64,000 bases of DNA from Thermoanaerobaculum sp. (GTDB lineage Bacteria > Acidobacteriota > Thermoanaerobaculia > Multivoradales > UBA5704), in assembly GCA_021154885.1 (NCBI GenBank), contig JAJKHS010000126.1:88640-152639 (forward strand), in the 5' to 3' direction. Positions 54,462 to 63,171 of this stretch are shown here, piece by piece (within the stretch, counting starts at the first letter, position 1; each line of letters starts with the position of its first letter). Below the pieces are notes generated by a model that did not search any database, had not been told where the DNA came from, and saw only the letters and a list, made by a program, of their open reading frames with translations. The translations under genes and the position numbers were made by a program.

Positions 54462-55613
54462 ATGATCCCGCGCCGAGCAGTGTTCCGCGGCCGCCGCAGT
54501 CTTTTCCTCCTCGCCTGCGCCTGCCTGTCATCCTGCTTCGACTCCCCCATCCAGGAGTCGCTGCGGCTGCGATTCTTGGCCGGCGGCTCCGTCGTCGTCA
54601 CCAGCTCCGTCGCGATCGACGCCTATGCAGGCTCCGGCAATGCGGCTCTGGCACGGCGGCTCGCCGCGGCCCGGCGCGACCTCCTGGATGGAACGGACGC
54701 CTGGGGCCCCCGTTTTGCGGCTCTGGCCCCGGCCGCCGAGCGATTCTCCTGGGAGAAGCTGGGCGGCGAGCTGAAGACCGTCTCCCGCTCCGCCCTGGTG
54801 GAAAAGCCGGAAGGTCTGGCGCCCTTCTTTGCCGACTCCTCGCTGCGCGTCTTCTATGAGGTGCGGAAGGAGGAGGAGACGGCGGAATTCTCCATCGCGC
54901 CAGGACTCTCGACGCGGGCCACCCGCCAACAGCGGCAGGAGATGCAGAGGCTCCTCGAGCGCTGGAGCGGCGAGGTGGCCGGGTACCTGGCAGCGGCCCA
55001 GAAGCTCTATGCGTACACCGGAGAGCATCCGGACCGCGCCCGGGTCTGCTTCGGCTCTCTCTTCAACGAGCTGCTCCCGGCAAGCGAGCGGAAAGGGCTC
55101 GGCAAGCCGAACGACGACGAAAAACGCCTCCTCGAGGATCTGGGCAACGCCATGGAGAAGGTCTGGGACGTGCTGCTCGTCCCCACCGGCGAGGAATACT
55201 CTCCGGACGAGATCTCCCACCTGGTCTACGATCCCTTCCCGGCCCGGCTCACCGTCGCCCTGCCAGGTCCTCCGCTGGCCGTCGAGGGCTTTGCAAAGAC
55301 ACCGGACGGCAAGCTGAGCGTCCCCGGGCTCGGGCTCTGGGATGCCCTGCGCTCCCTGGAGGGTCGCTGGATCTCCCCGGACCCGGTGATGCTCTACGTG
55401 GAGCGACGGGGGCGCGGCGATCAGACCCTGGACCTGGAAGCCTTCCTTCGGCGTTCGCGACGGGCCGAGGAGGCGCCGTCCGCCCGGGAGGTCCGCAACA
55501 AGATCGAGGACCACCTCACCCCGGCGCCTCTTTACCGCGTCTCCTGGAAGGTGCGGCCCGGGGAGGAGGGGGAGTTTCGCTGGGAGGAGGGGGGAGCTCC
55601 CGATGTACCATAG
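54462..55613 (+). CDS. Lipoprotein of unknown function
   Basis: A 383-residue protein with a signal peptide and probable lipobox at C25 (ACLSSC). The mature part has a charged helical region (RQQRQEMQRLLERWSGEVAGYLAAAQKLY) and beta-rich parts; no enzyme motif is apparent. It lies 28 bases after topA and six bases before a glycosyltransferase. The start at 54462 follows GGGAGAATCTGACG. I do not recognise a family. Confidence 0.7.
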   Translation: MIPRRAVFRGRRSLFLLACACLSSCFDSPIQESLRLRFLAGGSVVVTSSVAIDAYAGSGNAALARRLAAARRDLLDGTDAWGPRFAALAPAAERFSWEKLGGELKTVSRSALVEKPEGLAPFFADSSLRVFYEVRKEEETAEFSIAPGLSTRATRQQRQEMQRLLERWSGEVAGYLAAAQKLYAYTGEHPDRARVCFGSLFNELLPASERKGLGKPNDDEKRLLEDLGNAMEKVWDVLLVPTGEEYSPDEISHLVYDPFPARLTVALPGPPLAVEGFAKTPDGKLSVPGLGLWDALRSLEGRWISPDPVMLYVERRGRGDQTLDLEAFLRRSRRAEEAPSAREVRNKIEDHLTPAPLYRVSWKVRPGEEGEFRWEEGGAPDVP

Positions 55614-55619
55614 ACCTCC

Positions 55620-56378
55620 GTGCCCCTCTTCGACGTCGTCATCCCCGCCCGCAACGAGGAGGCCACCGTCGCGGGCGTGGTCCGGGCCGCCCGTGTCGCC
55701 CGGGGAGCGGGGCGGGTCGTGGTCGTGGACGACGGGTCGGGCGATGGCACGGCCGCGGCGGCAGCCGGTGCCGGAGCGGTCGTGGTGTCCACGGGCTCGG
55801 CCGGCGGCAGCAAGGCGCGGGCTCTCGCCCTGGGAGTCGAAGCCACCGCGGCCGGGGTCCTCGTCTTCTTCGACTCTGACATCCTGAACGCCGAGCCCGC
55901 GCACTTCGAGGCCCTGGCCTCCCCGGTCCTCGCCGGTGAGGCCTGGCTCTCCTGCGGCATCGTCCCCTACGGCCGGCTGCGCGATCCGTTTTTCCTGCGG
56001 CTGCCGCCCATCACCGGCCTGCGGGCCCTGCGGCGAGAGGTCTTCACCGCCGTGCCGGAAGCCCGGCGCAACGGCTTCCAGATCGAGATCATGATCAACG
56101 AGGTGATCGCCCGCCGGCGGCTTCCCAGCGCCATTCGGGTGCTCTCCGGCCTGCGGCACCGCAGCAAGCTGGAGAAGGTGGGCTGGCGGCGTGGGCTCCC
56201 CGCCCACCTCGCCATGAGCCGCGAGCTGCTCGCCTGCTTGCGCCTCGTCCCGCTCTGGACCTATGGTGCGTACCTGAGGAACCTGCGGGTGTTGCCGCCC
56301 TCCGGCGGCGGCCTCCCGCCAGCCGGCGCCGATCCCGGTGTCGCGCTCATCCAGCCGGCCTCCCGGCCGCGTAGGTAA
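55620..56378 (+). CDS. Family 2 glycosyltransferase
   Basis: A 252-residue GT-A fold enzyme: VVIPARNEEATVAGVV at the N-terminus, VVVDDGSGDGT, the GGSKARALALGVEA loop, metal-binding D-x-D in FFDSDIL, and GFQIEIMINEVIARR later. There are no transmembrane helices. It would transfer a sugar to a cytoplasmic acceptor. The GTG start has TACCAT eight bases upstream and no ribosome binding site. The next gene starts four bases after the stop. Confidence 0.87.
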   Translation: MPLFDVVIPARNEEATVAGVVRAARVARGAGRVVVVDDGSGDGTAAAAAGAGAVVVSTGSAGGSKARALALGVEATAAGVLVFFDSDILNAEPAHFEALASPVLAGEAWLSCGIVPYGRLRDPFFLRLPPITGLRALRREVFTAVPEARRNGFQIEIMINEVIARRRLPSAIRVLSGLRHRSKLEKVGWRRGLPAHLAMSRELLACLRLVPLWTYGAYLRNLRVLPPSGGGLPPAGADPGVALIQPASRPRR

Positions 56379-56382
56379 AGAC

Positions 56383-57183
56383 ATGAAAACGACTGCCGAC
56401 GTCCTGCTCGTCTGCCTTGCCCTGCTGGCCGTCCTGGTGGCGCCGGCCGGCGCGGCCCCGCCCCCGGACTACAAACCCTGGGGCGAGCTGCTCACCAAAT
56501 ACTACGATCCCGCCAAGGGAATGAACTACCAGGCCCTGAAGGCGAACGACAAGAAGACCCTGGACGACCTGCGCCGCCAGTTGGCCACGGTGGACGTCCA
56601 GTCGCTGTCGCGGCCCGACCAGCTCGCCTACTGGATCAACCTCTACAACGTCAACGTCGTGGGCCTCGTGGTCGACCACTACCCCGTGGCCTCGATCAAG
56701 GACCTCTCGACCGACCCGTTCATCAAGCTCAACGTTTTCAAGAAGGACTCGGTGCAGACGAAGAAGGGAGCCATCTCCCTCAACGACGTCGAGAACACGA
56801 AGATCCGCGAGGGGTTCAAGGACCCGCGCATCCACTTCGCCATCAACTGCGCCGCCCAGAGCTGTCCGCCGATCCGTACCGAGCCCTACGAGGGCGCGAA
56901 GATCAACGACCAGCTCGACGATCAGGTGCGGAAGTTCCTCAACGGTCCCCATGGCATACGCCTTGCGAAGAATGGCGGCGAGCTGGGGGTCCACGCCACG
57001 AAGATCATGGATTGGTTCGGCGATGACTTCAAGAAGTGGGGAGGCGGTCAGATCCCGTTCATCATCCGCTACGTCTCCTCCGACAAGCGCAAGCAGATCG
57101 AGACCGCCGGCAACCAGGTGAAACTCGATTTCGACGACTACGACTGGAAGCTGAACGACGCATCGGGCGCATCGGGAAAATGA
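56383..57183 (+). CDS. DUF547 exported protein
   Basis: A 266-residue protein with a signal peptide (about 1-24). The DUF547 signatures are all present: YQALKAN early, AYWINLYNVNVVGLVVDHYPV, IHFAINCAAQSCPPI with two cysteines, and the terminal WFGDDF. The family is a distant relative of transglutaminase/papain-like folds; activity is unproven. It lies four bases after the glycosyltransferase and 21 before the radical SAM gene. Confidence 0.9.
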   Translation: MKTTADVLLVCLALLAVLVAPAGAAPPPDYKPWGELLTKYYDPAKGMNYQALKANDKKTLDDLRRQLATVDVQSLSRPDQLAYWINLYNVNVVGLVVDHYPVASIKDLSTDPFIKLNVFKKDSVQTKKGAISLNDVENTKIREGFKDPRIHFAINCAAQSCPPIRTEPYEGAKINDQLDDQVRKFLNGPHGIRLAKNGGELGVHATKIMDWFGDDFKKWGGGQIPFIIRYVSSDKRKQIETAGNQVKLDFDDYDWKLNDASGASGK

Positions 57184-57204
57184 GGCAAGCGCGAGGATGA
57201 CGGC

Positions 57205-58596
57205 ATGACGGGTGGACCGGGACCGCTCCGCAACGCGCTGGACCTGCTGCGGGATCCGGCCACGGCCGAGAAGCGCCGGATCCTGGCGGATCGCTGGGCG
57301 GGGCTCGACCCCGCCCTTCGCCTTCCCGGCCAGGGTCTGGGGCAGAAGGCCACCGGCTGCGGGGCGACGATCGGCATCCAGCCCCGCTGCGACTTCGCCT
57401 GCACCGGCTGCTACCTCGGCCACGAGGCCAACCACGTCCCAGCCCTGCCCACAGCAGCGGTGCTGCGGCAGCTCGACGCGATGCGGCGGTGGCTGGGCCC
57501 CAAGAGCAACGTCCAGATCACCGACGGCGAGGTGACATTGCGCCCGGCTGCCGAGCTGGTGGAGATCCTGCGCTACGCGCGGTCGATCGGCGTCATCCCC
57601 ATGGTGATGACCCACGGCGACAACTTCCGCCGGCAGCCGGGCCTGTTGGAGCAGCTTATGGAGGAGGGAGGCCTTACCGAGGTCTCCATCCACGTCGATG
57701 TCACCCAGCGGGGGCGCGATGGCCACAAGGCCCCGAAGTCCGAGCTGGAGCTGATGCCCCTGCGCGAGGAATTCGCCGAGATGGTACGGCAGGCGCGGCG
57801 GCGTACCGGCCGCACGCTGCGGGCCGCCATGACGCTGACCGTCTCCCGCGACAACCTGCCGCAGATCCCCGACGTGGTGCGCTGGCTGATCCACAACCGC
57901 GACGCCTTCAGCCTGGTGAGCTTCCAGCCCCTGGCCCAGGTGGGCCGGACGCGCAAGAGCCAGCAGGGAGTGACGGCCGACGAGCTGTGGGGGGAGGTCG
58001 CCAGGGGCACGGCCGATTTCGGGCTGGAGCTCAAGGGGGCCGGCCCCATGCATTTCGGCCATACGGAGTGCACCCGCTTCGTGCCTCTCCTCACCCTGGA
58101 GCGGCCGGGAGGCGACGTCCGGGCCTATCAGCTCATCCGCGACGATCCCGAGGACGTGGCCGTGATGTCCGAGTTCTTCGCCCGCGGCCTGGGTGGCATG
58201 GCCTTCCGCGACGACCGGCCGCTGGAGCTGGCGGCCCGCGGCCTGGGGTTCGCCCGCACCGACCCCGCCTGGCTCCTCGGCCGGGTGCGCCGCTGGGCGG
58301 TGGGGCGTTTCCGGACCGAGGCGGGGACCTCCCTCGGCCAACTCCTCCTGGACGCCCTACGTGGCCGGGTGCGCCTGGGCGGCTTCACCCTCACGAGCCA
58401 CCACTTCATGAGCCCCGCGGAGCTGCGCACCGAGGTCGGCCAGGCCCGGCTCGCCGCCTGCGTCTTCCGTCTCCCCTACAACGGGGAGATGGTCCCCATG
58501 TGCCAGATGAACGCCGACGGCGTGCGCGAGCGCTTCTATGGGGAGATCACGGAAGAGGCTGCGGAAGAGCGGCGTCTCCTGCCCGTCGTCCACTGA
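57205..58596 (+). CDS. Radical SAM enzyme of unknown substrate
   Basis: A 463-residue protein. The [4Fe-4S] ligands are C62, C66 and C69 in PRCDFACTGCYLGH (CxxxCxxC). Radical SAM strands follow (SNVQITDGEVTLRPAAELVEILRY, IPMVMTHGDNF, VSIHVDVTQRGRDG). The ~180-residue C-terminal part includes CTRFVPL and MVPMCQMNADG, cysteines that might hold an auxiliary cluster. The order is like that of HpnH-type and other methyl/adenosyl-group enzymes, but the reaction cannot be named. The TTG/ATG choice is clear at 57205, with GCGAGGATGA upstream. Confidence 0.83.
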   Translation: MTGGPGPLRNALDLLRDPATAEKRRILADRWAGLDPALRLPGQGLGQKATGCGATIGIQPRCDFACTGCYLGHEANHVPALPTAAVLRQLDAMRRWLGPKSNVQITDGEVTLRPAAELVEILRYARSIGVIPMVMTHGDNFRRQPGLLEQLMEEGGLTEVSIHVDVTQRGRDGHKAPKSELELMPLREEFAEMVRQARRRTGRTLRAAMTLTVSRDNLPQIPDVVRWLIHNRDAFSLVSFQPLAQVGRTRKSQQGVTADELWGEVARGTADFGLELKGAGPMHFGHTECTRFVPLLTLERPGGDVRAYQLIRDDPEDVAVMSEFFARGLGGMAFRDDRPLELAARGLGFARTDPAWLLGRVRRWAVGRFRTEAGTSLGQLLLDALRGRVRLGGFTLTSHHFMSPAELRTEVGQARLAACVFRLPYNGEMVPMCQMNADGVRERFYGEITEEAAEERRLLPVVH

Positions 58597-59383
58597 CGAG
58601 ATCGGCGAACAACCTCCACACCGCCGCCGGGGCGAGATCCCGGACCATCCGCAGCCGCCGCTCGCCCCGACCGAATTCGACCCAGAGATTGCGATGCAGG
58701 CGCGCCCGGGTCTCCTCGACGGTGACCAGGGCGGGATCGATGGCACAGGCCGCCGCCGCCAGGTCGAAGACCGGAAACCGGCGCGATCCCCGGACCAGGA
58801 GAGACCGGCGCGCCCAGCGGGCGGCGTGACGGCGCAGGAAATCCCCCAGCTCTCCCGGGAGCCCGCTCATCTCCCGGGGACCGATCCGCAACCGGCGGGC
58901 CACGTCCAGGGGTACCACGGTCAGGGGGAGGTCCGAGGCGAAGACGGCCCGCGTGGCCGCCGGGTCCTTCGTCAAGTTGAATTCGTGGGGCCACCATGGC
59001 GGGAACCGGCCCCGCGACGTCAGGTTGCCGCCGACGAGGACGATCTCGGAAATGGCCGGCCTCGCGGCAAGGACGGCGGCGAGGTTCGTCAGCGGCCCGA
59101 GGGCGATGAAACGGTGCGGTCCGCCCCTCCACAGCTCGCCGGCGCGATCGATCCGGTCCGGCACCTCCCCGGCCTGGACGCCCCGGAGATAGGGCCCGCG
59201 ATAACCGCAGAGACTCCCAAGGACCCGGTTATTGCGGTCCGCCTGAGCCTCGCTTGTGTTGCCGGCCACGCTGGCGAGGGCCGCCACCGGCAGACCGCTG
59301 CGCAGCAGCGCCGCCAAGGCGAAGGCATCGTCCACGTCCCCCGAAGGGGAGCCGGCCGCGTTGTCGGTGTCGATGAGGAGCAT
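58547..59383 (-). CDS. Nucleoside hydrolase (inosine-uridine type)
   Basis: Cleaves nucleosides to base and ribose. 278 residues. The Asp cluster for calcium is DTDNAAGSPSGDVDDAFALAALL, slightly longer than the usual D-T-D-x4-D-D; VAGNTSEAQADRN, the ALGPLTNLAAVLAA strand and VFDLAAAACAIDP with the late Asp are typical. The gene is convergent with the radical SAM gene and overlaps its last 50 bases, so one of the two ends may be inexact in vivo or just tightly packed. Confidence 0.87.
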   Translation of the reverse strand: MLLIDTDNAAGSPSGDVDDAFALAALLRSGLPVAALASVAGNTSEAQADRNNRVLGSLCGYRGPYLRGVQAGEVPDRIDRAGELWRGGPHRFIALGPLTNLAAVLAARPAISEIVLVGGNLTSRGRFPPWWPHEFNLTKDPAATRAVFASDLPLTVVPLDVARRLRIGPREMSGLPGELGDFLRRHAARWARRSLLVRGSRRFPVFDLAAAACAIDPALVTVEETRARLHRNLWVEFGRGERRLRMVRDLAPAAVWRLFADLVSGRRAGDAALPQPLP

Positions 59384-59535
59384 GGCGGGACCGATGCTAC
59401 CGCGGAGCCCAGGTCGACTTGTGGAACCTGTCTTGCAGGACCGACGTACATAGAAGAGTCAGGGGACACCCCTTGACACCATGTTCTCCACCCTGGTAGG
59501 CTTCTGGGGAGGTAAAAAGGTCCCGAGGAGAGAAC

Positions 59536-59781
59536 ATGGAACTGGCGGTAGGCATTGAGACGACTCCATTGCAGAGAAACGCGTCCGTGGTCAACGCCCC
59601 GGAGCGTTCGGAGGGTGAAGAAGTGAATACCGACATGGCTTCGAGTGGCAGCCACTGGCTCTCTCCAGCACAGATCCGCCTCGCTCTGATCGCGGCAATG
59701 GGGATTTTCTTCGCCTCGGCCGCCGTCATCCCTACGATGGGTGCTCTCCTGAGGCAGGTCACCCGCCTCCTGCTACCCTAA
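59536..59781 (+). CDS. Small membrane protein, one helix
   Basis: An 81-residue protein with a soluble N-terminus and one hydrophobic helix (about 50-72, LALIAAMGIFFASAAVIPTMGALL). AGGAGAGA lies five bases before the ATG, and TTGACA at 59473 may be its -35 box. Codon use is less GC-biased than in neighbours. No family is recognised; only four bases separate it from the next small gene. Confidence 0.6.
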   Translation: MELAVGIETTPLQRNASVVNAPERSEGEEVNTDMASSGSHWLSPAQIRLALIAAMGIFFASAAVIPTMGALLRQVTRLLLP

Positions 59782-59785
59782 CCGT

Positions 59786-60097
59786 TTGGCTCGCGAGCAC
59801 TCCCCCGACCCCGACGGGCCGCTCGGCCTGCGTGGACAATTTCTGTGGGGCTGCCTCGGGGCGGCAACCCCCTGGGTGCTTCGAGGCGCTCAGGTCGTCG
59901 GCTTCAAGCTGGACGTGGAGCTTCCCAGGATCGGGGCGGGGTCCATGCTGATCTTCCTGGCCGTGCTCCTCTTCGGAGGAGCTGCGGCCATCATTCTGCA
60001 CTCGCACAATCGATGGGTCGCCTGGTATCACGGCGCCACGTACCAGCTTGTCGTCGCCGCGATCGTGAGCCACGGCGCCGCGCCTCCTCATTCTTAG
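59786..60097 (+). CDS. Small membrane protein, two to three helices
   Basis: A 103-residue protein, TTG start, with hydrophobic segments (about 18-32, 50-70 and 78-95). It lies four bases after the previous small gene. Function is unknown. It is followed by the palindromic repeat element and then trmFO. The TTG start and lack of a clear ribosome binding site reduce confidence. Confidence 0.5.
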   Translation: MAREHSPDPDGPLGLRGQFLWGCLGAATPWVLRGAQVVGFKLDVELPRIGAGSMLIFLAVLLFGGAAAIILHSHNRWVAWYHGATYQLVVAAIVSHGAAPPHS

Positions 60098-60137
60098 CCT
60101 CATCCCTGCGTGGGGCACGCGCGAGCCTGCTCCCGGC

Positions 60138-60312
60138 GTCCCGAGTTTCCTATGAAAATTCGCGAAGCTCATATGGGGGCTGGCGAAGCCCATATGAGGC
60201 TTCGCGAAGCCTATATGGGGCATGGCGAGGCCGCGCCGGGCCTCGCGAATTCTCGTAGCGGCCTCGCGAAGCCGCATAGGGGCCTCGCGAATTTTCATAG
60301 GAAACTCGAGAC
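60138..60312. repeat. 175-bp palindromic element made of 21-bp repeats
   Basis: Terminal arms of 31 bases (60138-60168 and 60282-60312) are inverted copies with two differences; the core is GAGTTTCCTATGAAAATTCG. Inside are seven full units of 21 bases (one of 20 in the centre) from 60148, of the form NNATATGNGGCTTCGCGAAGC on the left and mirrored on the right. The centre of symmetry is 60225, in the 20-base unit. Both strands therefore translate into almost the same heptapeptide repeat, but no family or ribosome binding site supports coding. Confidence 0.85.
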
Positions 60313-60341
60313 GCCGCCCGGAGGCTTCGCGGTTCGGGACC

Positions 60342-60347
60342 TATAAT
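60342..60347 (+). promoter_or_regulatory. -10 element, leaderless start of trmFO
   Basis: TATAAT is followed by seven bases (CCCCTGG) and the ATG at 60355. The predicted transcription start falls on or next to the start codon. Confidence 0.55.
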
Positions 60348-60354
60348 CCCCTGG

Positions 60355-61695
60355 ATGAGCTTCTCCGTCCACATCGTCGGCGGCGGCCTCGCCGGATCGG
60401 AATGCGCTTGGCAGCTCGCCGAGCGCGGAGTGGACGTGGTCCTTCATGAGATGCGCCCCGTGCGCGGCACCCCGGCCCACAAGACCGGCGACCTCGCCGA
60501 GCTGGTGTGCAGCAACTCGCTGAGGAGCGACGACCCCCTCCACGCCGCCGGTCTCCTCAAGCGGGAGATGGAGGCCTTCGGCTCGCTGATCATCGGCAAG
60601 GCGCGGGAGGCGTCCGTGCCCGCGGGGAGCGCGCTCGCCCTCGACCGCGACCGCTTCGCGGCCCTGGTGACGACGGCGATCCAGGAGCACCCTCGCATCG
60701 AGCTGCGGCGGGACGAGGTGACGGAGATTCCAGGCGGGGAAGAGACCGAGGTCGTGCTCGCCACCGGCCCTCTCACCTCCGAGGCCATGTCGGCCCGGCT
60801 GCAGGAGCTGCTGGGGAGCGAGTACCTCTACTTCTACGACGCCATCGCGCCCATCGTGGAGGCGGAGAGCCTGGACCTCTCCAAGCTGTTCTGGCAGTCG
60901 CGCTACGGCAAGGGGGAGGGCGAGGACTACCTGAACGCCCCCATGGACGGCGAGCAGTATCTGGCCTTCCACCAGGCCGTGACCGCTGCCGAGGTGGTAG
61001 TTCCCCATGAGTTCGAGAAGGCGGTCTTCTTCGAGGGGTGCCTGCCCATCGAGGAGCTGGCCCGGCGGGGGGTGGACACCCTGCGCTACGGCCCCATGAA
61101 GCCGGTAGGGCTCCGGGCCCCGGACGGGCGGCGCCCCTGGGCCGTGGTCCAGCTCCGGCAGGAGAACCTGGCGAAGAGCCACTTCAACCTCGTGGGCTTC
61201 CAGTCGCGCATGAAGTGGGGCGAGCAGGAGCGGGTGCTGCGGATGATCCCGGGCCTGGAGAACGCCCGCTTCGTCCGCTTCGGCCAGATTCACCGCAACA
61301 CCTTCGTCAACGCCCCCACCCACCTCGATAAGCACTACCGGGTGAAGACGTCGCCCCGGGTGCGGCTGGCGGGCCAGATCACGGGTGTCGAGGGGTACCT
61401 CGAATCCGCGGCGACGGGCCTCGCGATCGGCCTCTACATCGCCGAAGAGCGGCGGGGGCGCGCGCCGGAGCCATTCCCGGCCACCACCGCCCTGGGAGCC
61501 TTGGCCCGCCACCTGACGGAATCGGACCCGAAGCACTTCCAGCCGGCCAACGTCAACTACGGCCTCTTCACGGAGCTCGAAGGGCGGGTGCGCAAAGGCG
61601 ACCGCCGGGCCGCCTACGTCGAGCGCGCCCAGGCTGACCTGGCCGCCTGGGCGGAGCGCAACGGCGTGCCCGCGATGGTGACATGCGCCGCCTGA
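60355..61695 (+). CDS. trmFO: Methylenetetrahydrofolate-tRNA (uracil-54-C5)-methyltransferase
   Basis: Makes ribothymidine at tRNA position 54 using methylenetetrahydrofolate and FAD. 446 residues: FAD loop VHIVGGGLAGSE at the start, LHEMRPVRGTPAHKT, LVCSNSLRSD and FFEGCLPIEELARRG, which carry the two important cysteines. LRYGPMKPVGL and GQITGVEGYLESAATGL complete the signature. No ribosome binding site; a TATAAT seven bases upstream implies a leaderless mRNA. Its end overlaps the xerC start by 13 bases. The trmFO-xerC-hslV-hslU order is widely conserved. Confidence 0.97.
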   Translation: MSFSVHIVGGGLAGSECAWQLAERGVDVVLHEMRPVRGTPAHKTGDLAELVCSNSLRSDDPLHAAGLLKREMEAFGSLIIGKAREASVPAGSALALDRDRFAALVTTAIQEHPRIELRRDEVTEIPGGEETEVVLATGPLTSEAMSARLQELLGSEYLYFYDAIAPIVEAESLDLSKLFWQSRYGKGEGEDYLNAPMDGEQYLAFHQAVTAAEVVVPHEFEKAVFFEGCLPIEELARRGVDTLRYGPMKPVGLRAPDGRRPWAVVQLRQENLAKSHFNLVGFQSRMKWGEQERVLRMIPGLENARFVRFGQIHRNTFVNAPTHLDKHYRVKTSPRVRLAGQITGVEGYLESAATGLAIGLYIAEERRGRAPEPFPATTALGALARHLTESDPKHFQPANVNYGLFTELEGRVRKGDRRAAYVERAQADLAAWAERNGVPAMVTCAA

Positions 61696-62636
61696 TCCAC
61701 CGCTATCTGGAGCACCTCCACGGGGAGAGGCAGGTCTCCCCGGAGACGCTGCGCGCCTACGAGCACGATCTGACGTCCTTCCTCGATTTCCTGGCCCGCG
61801 ACTTCCTGGGCCGGGACCCGGCGGAAATCCGGCCCGGGGACGTGGACGCTCTCGCCGTGCGCTCCTTCCTGGCGGCGATGACGCGCAAGGGGCTGGCTAA
61901 GACCAGCCAGGGGCGCACCCTCTCGGCCGTGCGGAGCCTCTTCCGCTTCGCCTGCCGCGAGGGGGTGCTGGCCGCCAACCCCGCCCAGGGGGTGCGCACG
62001 CCCAAGGTGCCCAGGACCCTCCCCCGCCACCTGCGGCCGGGCGAGGTCGAGGATCTGATCGAGGCGCCGGCCGGCGACGAGCCGCTGGTGCGGCGCGACC
62101 GCGCGATCCTGGAGCTGCTCTACGCCGCCGGCCTGCGGGTCTCCGAGCTGGTGGGGCTCGACTGGACGGATGTCGACCTCTCGGCGCGGGTGCTGCGGGT
62201 AATCGGCAAGGGGCGCAAGGAGCGCATGGTCCCCTTCGGCCGGCCGGCGGCGGCGGCGCTGCGGCGCTGGCTGGAGGTCTGGGAGAGCGCGCGCAAGGCC
62301 CCGCCCCAGGCCCCGGAGAACGCGGACGACGGCGAGCCGGTCTTCCTCGACACCACCGGCGGCCGCCTCGGCGTCCGCTCGGTGCGGCGGGTGATCGACC
62401 GCTGGGTGGACGCCGCGGCCGTGGCTCGGGGGGTCCACCCCCACACCCTGCGCCACACCTTCGCCACCCACCTGCTGGAGAACGGGGCCGACCTGCGGGC
62501 CATCCAGGAGCTGCTGGGGCACAGCTCGCTGTCCACGACGCAGAAGTACACCCATCTTGAGGTCGAGCGGCTGCTCGCCGTCTACCGCGGCGCCCATCCG
62601 CGGGCCCGTCGAGGGCAGCGGGAGCGGGGGGAGTGA
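61683..62636 (+). CDS. xerC: Tyrosine recombinase XerC
   Basis: Resolves chromosome dimers at dif with a XerD partner. 317 residues: N-terminal SAM-like domain (about 1-100), catalytic domain with R152, K176, H254-x-x-R257, H280 and nucleophile Y289 (HTLRHTFATHLLENG, LLGHSSLSTTQKYTH). All six catalytic positions are present. It overlaps trmFO upstream; its stop shares a base with the next ATG (TGATG). Confidence 0.95.
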   Translation: MRRLIHRYLEHLHGERQVSPETLRAYEHDLTSFLDFLARDFLGRDPAEIRPGDVDALAVRSFLAAMTRKGLAKTSQGRTLSAVRSLFRFACREGVLAANPAQGVRTPKVPRTLPRHLRPGEVEDLIEAPAGDEPLVRRDRAILELLYAAGLRVSELVGLDWTDVDLSARVLRVIGKGRKERMVPFGRPAAAALRRWLEVWESARKAPPQAPENADDGEPVFLDTTGGRLGVRSVRRVIDRWVDAAAVARGVHPHTLRHTFATHLLENGADLRAIQELLGHSSLSTTQKYTHLEVERLLAVYRGAHPRARRGQRERGE

Positions 62637-63154
62637 TGCTGCGGCGGTTCCCCTGCACGCCCGGCGGCAGCATCCTGCGCGGCCGGCGGCGGCTGCGGAT
62701 GCTGCTGGTGGGGCTCGCCGTGCTGATGCTGGCGGTGGCGCTGGCCGCCGGCGTGGCGCGGCGGATCGGCCCTGCCCTCGTCGCCCTCGCGGTGGCTCTC
62801 GTGCCCTGGACGGCCTGGCGGATGAGCGGCGACCTCGACCCGTTCTGGCTGGAGACGGGGGACGGCTGGCTCGGCGTCCAGATGCGGCGGCGCCGGGAGC
62901 GCTTCAATATCGCAGGCTTTACCGGCGCTCAGGGCCGGCGCCTGACGGCGGGCGAGATCGCCCATCTGGAGACCCTGGCCACCAGCGGCGGGGTGGCGGC
63001 CGGGACGGGCGGCTTCGAGTCCCACCGGCTGGGGGAGTTCGACCTCTACGCCAGCGACCTCGCCCACGCGGTGCTGGTCGACCTCGGCGAGACGCGGCTG
63101 ATCCTCACGCCGGACGATCCCGAGGGGTTCCTCGAAGCCCTCTCCTCCCCCTGA
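62636..63154 (+). CDS. Small membrane-anchored protein between xerC and hslV
   Basis: A 172-residue protein. The N-terminus is very basic ([20 protein letters not shown]), two hydrophobic helices follow (about 22-42 and 46-64), and the rest is a soluble domain with beta strands ([42 protein letters not shown]). The C-terminal part resembles a bacterial PH-like (YcxB/DUF-type) fold that ends in a (R/I)LTPDDPEGF motif. ATG at 62636 overlaps the xerC stop. Confidence 0.75.
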   Translation: MLRRFPCTPGGSILRGRRRLRMLLVGLAVLMLAVALAAGVARRIGPALVALAVALVPWTAWRMSGDLDPFWLETGDGWLGVQMRRRRERFNIAGFTGAQGRRLTAGEIAHLETLATSGGVAAGTGGFESHRLGEFDLYASDLAHAVLVDLGETRLILTPDDPEGFLEALSSP

Positions 63155-63162
63155 TATACAAT
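63155..63162 (+). promoter_or_regulatory. -10 element before hslV
   Basis: TATACAAT followed by CCCCTCCCC and the ATG at 63172, matching the arrangement at 5865. There is no ribosome binding site. Confidence 0.45.
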
Positions 63163-63171
63163 CCCCTCCCC

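Noticed and set aside
59384..59535. A tRNA or small RNA gene in the gap before the small membrane proteins
   Set aside because: No cloverleaf arms or T-loop consensus could be found by eye.
60110..60374. Two short genes on opposite strands starting MKIREA
   Set aside because: Both arise from the mirror symmetry of the same element. They lack family matches.
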